From positions 111,760 through 133,397 of the forward strand of contig MGQN01000036.1 of assembly GCA_001797845.1 (NCBI GenBank): DNA of 21,638 nt, given 5' to 3'. The stretch is from Deltaproteobacteria bacterium RBG_16_44_11 (GTDB lineage: Bacteria; Desulfobacterota; Syntrophia; Syntrophales; Smithellaceae). The translations under genes and the position numbers were made by a program. Below the pieces are notes generated by a model. That model was not told the origin of the DNA, made no database searches, and saw only the letters and a program-made list of their open reading frames with translations. The stretch's first letter is position 1, and the number at the start of each line of letters is the position of its first letter. Of the stretch, positions 16,024 through 21,638 are shown in pieces.

Positions 16024-17034
16024 GTGGAAAACATCGAAACAAAATTGCGGGAAGAGGCAAAAAGGCTGCTCTTAGAAAAAAAGGCTGATGTCATTATCGG
16101 CTATGAAAAGGGCACGCTTCCGTTGACGGCAACACCTTGTTTTATCACCACACCGGAAGAAGCCGACAAGCTGGTGTGGAATGATCTCTGCACGCAGAAT
16201 CTGGCTAAATTTGTGCACGATCTGATCACGGCGCACAAAAACTCACAAAAGAGAGTTAAGCCGGAAGACCGGAAGAAAAAGATTATCGGTGTTGTCGCTC
16301 GTGGCTGTACAACCCGTTCGCTCATCATCCATCTTCAGGAAAGACAATACGGACGTGATGAAGTTTATATCATCGGCGTGCCTTGTACCGGTTATGTGGA
16401 TAGCAAAGGCTTGAAAGCTGCTATCAATGGCGCGGATATCATCGAAGGATCGATCGAAGGCGAAAAGATCAAGATGAAGACCTCTGCTGGCGAAAAATCA
16501 GTTGCTTTAAAAGATGTTTTAGCGGATAGCTGCCGTACCTGTCGCTTTAACAATCCGATAATTTCCGATGTCATGGTCGGAAATTTAGCTCCGTCTATGA
16601 ATCCTGATTCCGAATATGACGATGTCAAAGACTTTGAAGCCAAATCAATAGAAGAACGCTGGGCATATTTCACCAAGGAAATGGAAAAATGTATACGCTG
16701 TAATGCCTGCCGCCAGGCTTGTCCCTCCTGCTATTGTCCGACTTGCTTTGTTGAACAGAGTCAACCGCAGTGGGTGGGCATCGGCGAAGACAAGACCGAT
16801 ACTCAAGTGTTTCAGTTTATGCGCCTTTACCACATGGTCGGACGTTGTGTTGATTGCGGTTCTTGTGTTGCCGTTTGTCCGATGGGCGTCGATCTGCGCA
16901 AGTTCCTCAAAAAAATCGATAAGGATTGCTGGGAGCTTTTCGGTAACCGTGCCGGTTCTTCGCTGGAAGACATGCCGCCGCTCGGTAAATATAATGAGCA
17001 TGGTGATAAAGAAGACTTTATCTTCAACCCATAA
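16024..17034 (+). CDS. FrhB-like protein fused to two [4Fe-4S] ferredoxin motifs
   Basis: The 336-residue protein has an N-terminal region resembling the FrhB/FdhB (F420-hydrogenase/dehydrogenase beta) group: VARGCTTRS, IGVPCTGYVD and DSCRTCRFNNP (C170, C173). A C-terminal dicluster ferredoxin follows: CIRCNACRQACPSCYCPTC (223-241) and CVDCGSCVAVCPMG (275-288). FrhB proteins bind a flavin and move electrons to or from F420 or ferredoxin; whether this one keeps flavin is not visible. It starts with GTG 16024 after a GGGGAA site. By position in the operon it matches a FlxB/FlxC-type ferredoxin subunit of Hdr-Flox complexes. The extra Cys (236, 238, 241) after the first cluster motif are also present in the AsrA-like protein at 18698, so the two ferredoxin parts may be related. 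Confidence 0.8.
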   Translation: MENIETKLREEAKRLLLEKKADVIIGYEKGTLPLTATPCFITTPEEADKLVWNDLCTQNLAKFVHDLITAHKNSQKRVKPEDRKKKIIGVVARGCTTRSLIIHLQERQYGRDEVYIIGVPCTGYVDSKGLKAAINGADIIEGSIEGEKIKMKTSAGEKSVALKDVLADSCRTCRFNNPIISDVMVGNLAPSMNPDSEYDDVKDFEAKSIEERWAYFTKEMEKCIRCNACRQACPSCYCPTCFVEQSQPQWVGIGEDKTDTQVFQFMRLYHMVGRCVDCGSCVAVCPMGVDLRKFLKKIDKDCWELFGNRAGSSLEDMPPLGKYNEHGDKEDFIFNP

Positions 17035-17058
17035 TTAGTTCGAGATTACGGAGTAAAC

Positions 17059-17586
17059 ATGGAAACTTTTCTGGAAGAAGTAAACAAAAAGATTAATGGC
17101 GTACCTCTGCAGCGATGCTATCACTGCCGTAAATGCACGGCCGGTTGCCCTGTGGCGTCGCATATGGAGTATAACCTCAACAAGGTCGTTAAAATGATCC
17201 AGAACGGCAAGCGTGACGAAGTGCTGGGAAGTTCGACCATTTGGATATGTCTCTCCTGTGAAACTTGCATTACGCGTTGTCCCAACCAGATTGATATCGC
17301 CCGTATGATGGATGTGTTAAGGCAGATGGCTATTGAAGAAGGCGTCGGCGCCCGTGAAAAGAACGTATTGAAATTCCATGACGCATTTCTGGCTAATATT
17401 AAAATGGGCGGCAGAATCAACGAACCGCTCATGATGGTGCAGTATAAGCTCAAATCAGGCGATTTGTTTTCCGATGCGGTTATGGGCGTGGAAATGTTTA
17501 TGAAAGGCAAGTTGTCACTTCTGTCTCCGCGAACGAAGGACATCAAATCGGTAAAAGATATTTTTGAGAAAACAAAGCACTCGTAA
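17059..17586 (+). CDS. hdrC: Heterodisulfide reductase subunit HdrC
   Basis: HdrC (175 residues) carries electrons from HdrA to HdrB. Two ferredoxin motifs are intact: CYHCRKCTAGCPV (C20, 23, 26, 30) and CLSCETCITRCPN (C64, 67, 70, 74), followed by a helical C-terminal part (DIARMMDVLRQMA...). GGAG lies 5 bp before the ATG. It is soluble, with no membrane helix, as expected for the HdrABC rather than the HdrDE type. The gap to the upstream gene is 24 bp; downstream, an inverted-repeat element separates it from hdrB. Confidence 0.93.
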   Translation: METFLEEVNKKINGVPLQRCYHCRKCTAGCPVASHMEYNLNKVVKMIQNGKRDEVLGSSTIWICLSCETCITRCPNQIDIARMMDVLRQMAIEEGVGAREKNVLKFHDAFLANIKMGGRINEPLMMVQYKLKSGDLFSDAVMGVEMFMKGKLSLLSPRTKDIKSVKDIFEKTKHS

Positions 17587-17628
17587 GAGGTAAAAAGTTT
17601 TTTAGAAGTCCAATATACGCAAATGGAC

Positions 17629-17771
17629 GGCTTTAAGAAAAAGCTCCAGATGCAAGGCGCGCGAGGCTTGAGGAATGAGGCCTATTTTTTCGTAGGTCGC
17701 AATGACGAAAGGTGAAGCGCAACCCCGGCCTTCGCCGGGACAGGCTCCGCAGATGGACTTTTTATAAAGCC
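17629..17771 (-). repeat. Inverted-repeat element, copy B (reversed, with extra hairpin)
   Basis: On the minus strand this 143-bp copy aligns with copies A and C: AAAAAGTCCATCTGC, TTGCGCT, TAGGCCTCATTCCTCA, GCGCGCCTTGCATCTGG. Its ends GGCTTTAAGAAAAAG / CTTTTTATAAAGCC are imperfect inverted repeats. It lies between hdrC and hdrB inside the operon and ends 5 bp before the hdrB ribosome binding site. A 26-nt block at 17723-17748 replaces about four bases found in the other copies. Confidence 0.85.
17723..17748. repeat. GC-rich hairpin block nested in copy B
   Basis: The block contains CCCGGC-CTTC-GCCGGG, a strong 6-bp hairpin, flanked by CAGGCTCC. It is absent from copies A and C at the matching place, where only TGTG or TGCG stands between CTGC and TTGCGCT. 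It looks like a second small repeat inserted in the first. Confidence 0.6.
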
Positions 17772-17789
17772 GAGTTAAGGAGGTTGGTG

Positions 17790-18638
17790 TTGAAAGTTTC
17801 CTACTATCCGGGCTGCTCACTGCACGCGACGGGAAAAGAATATGATCAGTCCATGAAGTTGGTAAGTTCCGCGCTGGGCATCGAACTGAAAGAAGTTGAT
17901 GATTGGTCTTGTTGCGGTGCTTCATCCGCACACAGCACAAATTTTGATTTATCCATTGCCTTGTCGGCGCGTAACCTGATTTCCGCGGAAAAAGACGCTC
18001 TGGATGTGATGGTCCCTTGTGCGGCATGCTTCAATCGTTTCAAAATGGCCGAACATCATTTAAAGGCCGATAAGGAATTGAAAACAAAAATTGAAGATAT
18101 AGTCGGCACCAAATATCAGGGCGGCATTGCTATACGCAATCCCATCGATATCATTTTTAATGAAATTGGCATTGACACACTCACAGCAAAAGTCGTGAAG
18201 CCCTTGACCGGTTTGAAGCCTGTTTCTTATTACGGTTGTTTGCTTTTGAGACCACCTGATGTTTGCGAATTTGACAATTATGAAAATCCCGTCATGCTGG
18301 ATAAGATGATGGGCGCTATCGGTGCTGACGTGAAAAACTGGTCATATAAGACGGATTGCTGTGGTGGTTCGCTCGCGATCAGCAAGACCAGCATTGTGGT
18401 TGATATGTGCGATAAGTTGATGAAAGCGGCACGGGAAGCGGGCGCCAATTGCGTGGTTACCGCTTGTCCTCTTTGCATGAATAATCTGGATATGAGACCA
18501 AGCCGCGGATTAAAACTTCCGGTGTTTTATTTTACGGAATTAATCGCTTTGGCGATGGGTTTGGACGGATCAAAGGAAACGTTTAAATCGCACATGGTTG
18601 ATCCACGGCCGCTCTTGAAGCAATTGCAGTTGATTTGA
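17790..18638 (+). CDS. hdrB: Heterodisulfide reductase subunit HdrB
   Basis: HdrB is the disulfide-reducing subunit; its two CCG domains bind non-cubane [4Fe-4S] clusters. Both motifs are complete: C9-X31-C41C42-X34-C77xxC80, and C150-X39-C190C191-X34-C226xxC229. The start is TTG 17790, giving LKVSYYPGCS, the standard HdrB beginning; AAGGAGG at 17777-17783 is 6 bp upstream. The frame stays open further upstream to ATG 17712, but those 26 residues come from the repeat element and are not likely translated. Length 282 residues is normal for the family. In sulfate reducers and syntrophs the natural disulfide is unknown or may be DsrC-like; no coenzyme M or B genes are present. Confidence 0.93.
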   Translation: MKVSYYPGCSLHATGKEYDQSMKLVSSALGIELKEVDDWSCCGASSAHSTNFDLSIALSARNLISAEKDALDVMVPCAACFNRFKMAEHHLKADKELKTKIEDIVGTKYQGGIAIRNPIDIIFNEIGIDTLTAKVVKPLTGLKPVSYYGCLLLRPPDVCEFDNYENPVMLDKMMGAIGADVKNWSYKTDCCGGSLAISKTSIVVDMCDKLMKAAREAGANCVVTACPLCMNNLDMRPSRGLKLPVFYFTELIALAMGLDGSKETFKSHMVDPRPLLKQLQLI

Positions 18639-18697
18639 TAAATTTATAAGCTGATTTTGCCAAGTAAGTTGGAGAAAATTCTTAATTAGGGAAAATT

Positions 18698-19720
18698 ATG
18701 GAAAAATGTTTAATAAAAAAAGATGCGCTGGCGGGCATTGCCAAGAAAATGACCGAGAACTTCCTGGTTTGGGCGCCGGTAAAAAAGGAAGATAATATTC
18801 TTTTTGTACCTCTGCAAAAAGGCACGGAACCTTTCTTTGCCTATTTAAACTCCAAGAACGCGCCGAAAAATGTTTTCTTTCCCCATACGGAAACTATGAT
18901 GAAATACACACGTACAGAAAAAGGGATGGTTTTTTCAGAAGACGAAAACAAAGCGGCCGAGTCGGTTTTGTTTGGCGTGCGTCCCTGCGATGCTCACAGT
19001 TTTGTCCTGCTCGATAAACTCTTTGACCAGGAAAAATATAAGGATGGTTACTATATCGCGAAAAGACAGAAAACGACCGTTATTTCTTTGGCCTGTGTTA
19101 AGCCTCCTTATGCGAGCTGCTTTTGCACGTCAGTTGACGGCGAACCTGTTTCTTCGGAAGGCGCGGACATTCTCCTAACGGATATTGGCTCTTACTATCT
19201 GGTCGAGTTTTTTACACCCAAGGGAGAGAAATTAGTCAAGTATTTTGGTGATACAAAAGCGGATACCGCGGCCGAAACAAAGAAAAACGAAATTGCGGCC
19301 AAAGCAAAAGCGGCCATTACGTCGAAAATTCCCGCACATGTTGTCAAGCCGATTCTTGACAAGAATTTCGACAATCCCTTCTGGAACACGATCCATGGTA
19401 AATGTTTAGCTTGCGGTACCTGCACCTATTTATGTCCTACCTGTCATTGTTTCGATATCAGTGACGAGGTCAAAGGCACAGATGGTGTGCGCATCCGGTC
19501 GTGGGATTCCTGTATGTTTCCTATGTTTACGAAGGAAACATCGGGTCACAATCCGCGCCCTTCACAGAAGGAAAGGTGGCGTCAGCGCACCATGCACAAG
19601 TTCAAGTATTATGTGGATAATTTTAACGCGATTTCCTGTGTCGGCTGCGGCAGATGCGTCATGTATTGTCCCGTGAATATTGATATTCGTAAAATTATTG
19701 AAGATATTTCAAAATTATAA
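18698..19720 (+). CDS. AsrA-like ferredoxin-type subunit (Flox family)
   Basis: The 340-residue protein resembles anaerobic sulfite reductase subunit A and sulfhydrogenase beta subunits. The N-terminal part has the family signature FGVRPCDAHSF and, later, PPYASCFCTSVDG followed by GADILLTDIG. The C-terminal part is a dicluster ferredoxin: CLACGTCTYLCPTCHC (236-251) and CVGCGRCVMYCPVNID (314-329). Proteins of this family relay electrons between an NAD(P)H flavoprotein and a terminal enzyme; AsrA works with AsrB, and an AsrB-like gene follows 14 bp downstream. There is no AsrC-like sirohaem protein nearby, so sulfite reduction is unlikely and the Hdr-Flox role (FlxB/FlxC type) is favoured. An AGGGA site precedes the ATG. 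Confidence 0.88.
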   Translation: MEKCLIKKDALAGIAKKMTENFLVWAPVKKEDNILFVPLQKGTEPFFAYLNSKNAPKNVFFPHTETMMKYTRTEKGMVFSEDENKAAESVLFGVRPCDAHSFVLLDKLFDQEKYKDGYYIAKRQKTTVISLACVKPPYASCFCTSVDGEPVSSEGADILLTDIGSYYLVEFFTPKGEKLVKYFGDTKADTAAETKKNEIAAKAKAAITSKIPAHVVKPILDKNFDNPFWNTIHGKCLACGTCTYLCPTCHCFDISDEVKGTDGVRIRSWDSCMFPMFTKETSGHNPRPSQKERWRQRTMHKFKYYVDNFNAISCVGCGRCVMYCPVNIDIRKIIEDISKL

Positions 19721-19734
19721 TTAGGGAGTTAGTA

Positions 19735-20574
19735 ATGCAAAACCCGTATATACCTTATCCTGTTGTGGTGGATAAAATCATTACTGAAGTCGATACCAAA
19801 GACATCAAGACATTTCGTTTCAAGTTTGTGAATCCCGAAGACGAAGCAAAATACAGCTATATTCCCGGACAATTCGGCGAACTTTCCATTTACGGCAAAG
19901 GCGAATCGCCTATCGGTATCGCTTCTTCTCCAACACAAAAGGGCTATGTCGAATTTACCGTGCAGAAAGCCGGTGTGGTCACTTCAGCGCTTCACGAAAT
20001 GGAAGAAGGCACCGTGATGGGCCTCCGCGGACCGCTGGGGAATTCCTGGCCGCTGGAATTTCTGGAAGGGAAAAACATTGTCATTGTCGGCGGCGGCTTT
20101 GCTTTCACAACCTTGCGCTCATTGATCAATTACATGATCCACGACGATAACCGCAAACGCTTTGGTAACATTACGGTTATTTACGGGGCTAGAAATCCCG
20201 GTCTGTTACTTTATAAAGATGAGTTAACAGAATGGGGCAAAAGAAGCGATTTGAACCTTAACGTCACTGTCGATAAAGGTGACGCCAACTGGAAGGGCAG
20301 GGAAGGTTTTGTTCCCGCGGTATGTAAGGAAGTTGCTCCCAGCAAGGAAAACGCTGTGGCGGTGATCTGCGGCCCGCCCGTGATGATCCGCTTTACCCTG
20401 CCGGTATTTTTTGATTTGGGATTCTCCAAAGAAAACATTATTACTTCTCTGGAAATGAGGATGAAATGCGGTGTCGGTAAATGCGGCCGCTGCAATGTCG
20501 GCAGTAAATACGTTTGCAAGGACGGCCCGGTATTTTCACTGGCGGAATTAGACAAGCTGACACCAGAATACTGA
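19735..20574 (+). CDS. FlxA/AsrB-like FAD-NAD(P) oxidoreductase
   Basis: The 279-residue flavoprotein has the ferredoxin-NADP reductase fold of AsrB and PyrK. FAD site: PGQFGELSIYG (about 44-54) and SPIGIASSP (about 58-66, the RxYS-type region). NAD(P) site: VGGGFAFTTLRS from 118, where many AsrB/PyrK proteins have GGGIGLAPL. Then CGPPVM and a C-terminal [2Fe-2S] site C245, C250, C253, C261 in CGVGKCGRC...VC. It should oxidise or reduce NAD(P)H and exchange electrons with the AsrA-like and MvhD-like partners, feeding HdrA. GGGAG lies upstream of the ATG. It is the last gene of the operon: an inverted-repeat element begins one base after its stop. Confidence 0.92.
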   Translation: MQNPYIPYPVVVDKIITEVDTKDIKTFRFKFVNPEDEAKYSYIPGQFGELSIYGKGESPIGIASSPTQKGYVEFTVQKAGVVTSALHEMEEGTVMGLRGPLGNSWPLEFLEGKNIVIVGGGFAFTTLRSLINYMIHDDNRKRFGNITVIYGARNPGLLLYKDELTEWGKRSDLNLNVTVDKGDANWKGREGFVPAVCKEVAPSKENAVAVICGPPVMIRFTLPVFFDLGFSKENIITSLEMRMKCGVGKCGRCNVGSKYVCKDGPVFSLAELDKLTPEY

Positions 20575-20575
20575 C

Positions 20576-20696
20576 AGCCTCTTAAAAAGTCCATATGCTG
20601 CGTTGCGCTGCATCCTTCGTCGCTGCGGCGTACGCCAAAAGTACGCCTCACTCCTCAGGCTTTGCGCGCCTTGCCTCTGGTACTTTTTAAGAGGCT
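20576..20696 (+). repeat. Inverted-repeat element, copy C
   Basis: This 121-bp copy has perfect 15-bp terminal inverted repeats AGCCTCTTAAAAAGT / ACTTTTTAAGAGGCT. The interior shares TGCGTTGCGCTGCATCC, GTACGCCTCACTCCTCA and TTGCGCGCCTTGC with the other copies. It begins one base after the flxA-like stop; folded as RNA with the T-rich run that follows (TATCTTTTTT), it could end the operon transcript. Confidence 0.88.
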
Positions 20697-20739
20697 ATCT
20701 TTTTTAATTACGCGAAAAATTAGTAGATAACTGGTGTAT

Positions 20740-20756
20740 TACTTTTTTAAAAAGTA
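20740..20756. promoter_or_regulatory. Palindrome in the gap before the hdrD-like gene
   Basis: TACTTTTTTAAAAAGTA is a perfect 8-1-8 inverted repeat about 130 bp upstream of the HdrD-like start. It may be an operator, or a decayed repeat end, since the TACTTTTTAA string also occurs at the end of copy C. No firm promoter boxes were assigned in this gap. Confidence 0.3.
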
Positions 20757-20883
20757 TTCGATATTCTGCCATGCTATGGTTGTAGTCAAGTTTCAATTTG
20801 CGGTTTCTTTTTTTGTGTGTTAGCAAGTCCATAAGAAATCAACAGTTTCTGATTAATGGCTTATAAATGACGGGAGATATTTG

Positions 20884-21638
20884 ATGTCGCAAGCAGTTAC
20901 GCCATATCTGGAAATGTCTCAGGCGATCATGGAGGCCGGCGGTGAGGCGCTGAAAAAATGTTATCAGTGCGGTACCTGCACCGGGACCTGTCCCTGGACA
21001 CCGATAACCCATTTCAATATTCGCAAGCTTGTGCGTTTTGGCCAGTTGGGTCTGGACGGCATTGAAGAGCATATGTGGGGTTGTTCCACATGTAAGTTCT
21101 GTGTTGATCGTTGTCCGCGCGGTGTGGAGATTATCGACGTAGTTACCGCAATCCGCAACGTTTACAGCGGCGGCGGAATGCTACCGCAGAGTCTGCGTGC
21201 TTTTGTCGGATCTCTATCTGCGCGCGGTAATCCCTGGTCCGGCGATCCGGCCAAACGTAACGACTGGGCCAAAGAGAAATACCCCTTTTATTCCTCCGAT
21301 AAAGAATATTTGTTCTGGACCTGCTGCACGGTTTGTTATGATCCCCGCAATGTCAGATTAGCAAAAGCGACCGCCGAGATATTGAATTTGGCAGATTTGA
21401 GTTGGGGACTGCCGTCCGTTGATGTTAATTGCTGCGGTGAAAGTTTAAGAAAAGTCGGTGATCGGGAACTGTTTGACAGACTCAAAAACAACAATATGAA
21501 CTATTTCAATAAAAAAGGTATCACAAAAATAATTACCGTTTCACCTCACTGCCTGGTTTCTTTTAAAAAAGACTATGGTGAGGATTATGATGTTGTGCAC
21601 TTCAGTGAGTTAATGGCCAGCCTCATTAAAGAAGGCCG
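20884..21638 (+). CDS. HdrD-like iron-sulfur protein (HdrC-HdrB fusion), N-terminal part
   Basis: The gene runs off the right edge; 251 residues are visible. The ferredoxin part has CYQCGTCTGTCP (C26, 29, 32, 36) and CSTCKFCVDRCPRG (C67, 70, 73, 77). A CCG domain begins with WTCCTVCYD (C147, 148, 151), then NCCGES (C183, C184) and VSPHCLVSF (C223). The last element reads SxxC where HdrB has CxxC, a form also met in GlcF/HdrD-like proteins. HdrD-type proteins move electrons to or from disulfides or, in syntrophs, in membrane redox modules with FAD proteins. ATG 20884 follows GGGAG. It lies 310 bp past the flxA-like gene, beyond copy C, so it may be a separate transcription unit. Confidence 0.85.
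   Translation, partial: MSQAVTPYLEMSQAIMEAGGEALKKCYQCGTCTGTCPWTPITHFNIRKLVRFGQLGLDGIEEHMWGCSTCKFCVDRCPRGVEIIDVVTAIRNVYSGGGMLPQSLRAFVGSLSARGNPWSGDPAKRNDWAKEKYPFYSSDKEYLFWTCCTVCYDPRNVRLAKATAEILNLADLSWGLPSVDVNCCGESLRKVGDRELFDRLKNNNMNYFNKKGITKIITVSPHCLVSFKKDYGEDYDVVHFSELMASLIKEG

Noticed and set aside
17712..17789. Extended N-terminus of HdrB from ATG 17712
   Set aside because: The extra residues come from the inverted-repeat element, and AAGGAGG is placed for TTG 17790, which gives the standard HdrB start.
18698..20574. Anaerobic sulfite reductase (asrABC) operon
   Set aside because: AsrA-like and AsrB-like genes are present, but no sirohaem AsrC follows and both sit at the end of an hdr operon, so a Flox role fits better.

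Overview
The window looks like a chromosomal segment of a strictly anaerobic deltaproteobacterium (Desulfobacterota), most likely a syntrophic or sulfate-reducing type such as the Syntrophaceae. This is inferred from gene content only: a large heterodisulfide-reductase (Hdr) plus Flox-type electron-transfer operon, an HdrD-like iron-sulfur protein, an NtrC-type two-component system, and an atpE encoding a c subunit with an N-terminal leader. Base composition is moderately AT-rich and GTG/TTG starts are common. No database search was possible.

Left part (1-4700): the 3' end of an RNase HI gene; a small two-helix membrane protein; a small ORF that seems split by a frameshift; an AtpZ/AtpI-like ATP synthase accessory protein; and the RNase P RNA gene (rnpB) with a recognisable promoter. 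A bidirectional terminator separates rnpB from two minus-strand genes: a dCache-like sensor protein with no output domain and an acidic tail, and atpE (F0 subunit c). A 30-bp tandem duplication lies in the atpE upstream region. A second small membrane protein follows.

Middle part (4700-11000): a membrane histidine kinase (periplasmic sensor region, two PAS-like domains, HisKA, HATPase) followed closely by its probable partner, an NtrC-family sigma-54 activator. Then come a secreted protein of unknown function and the ribosome-assembly GTPase YsxC/EngB.

Right part (11000-21638): a seven-gene plus-strand operon. It encodes a 1475-residue protein containing two HdrA modules with a GltD/NfnL-like NAD(P)H flavoprotein inserted in the first; an MvhD/FlxD-like [2Fe-2S] protein; an FrhB-like ferredoxin-fused protein; HdrC; HdrB; an AsrA-like ferredoxin protein; and an AsrB/FlxA-like FAD/NAD(P) reductase. 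After a gap, an HdrD-like protein runs off the right edge. Together the seven genes would form a cytoplasmic Hdr-Flox-type complex predicted to bifurcate or confurcate electrons between a pyridine nucleotide, ferredoxin and a thiol/disulfide acceptor. The GltD-like insert adds a second possible pyridine-nucleotide site, making this the most interesting system in the window.

Three diverged copies (about 120-145 bp) of a non-coding inverted-repeat element lie at 8751-8874, 17629-17771 (reversed) and 20576-20696. Two begin at, or one base after, a stop codon. The third sits between hdrC and hdrB and carries a 26-nt GC-rich hairpin block. A promoter before the hdr operon carries two short palindromes on its -35 and -10 boxes, suggesting repressor control.
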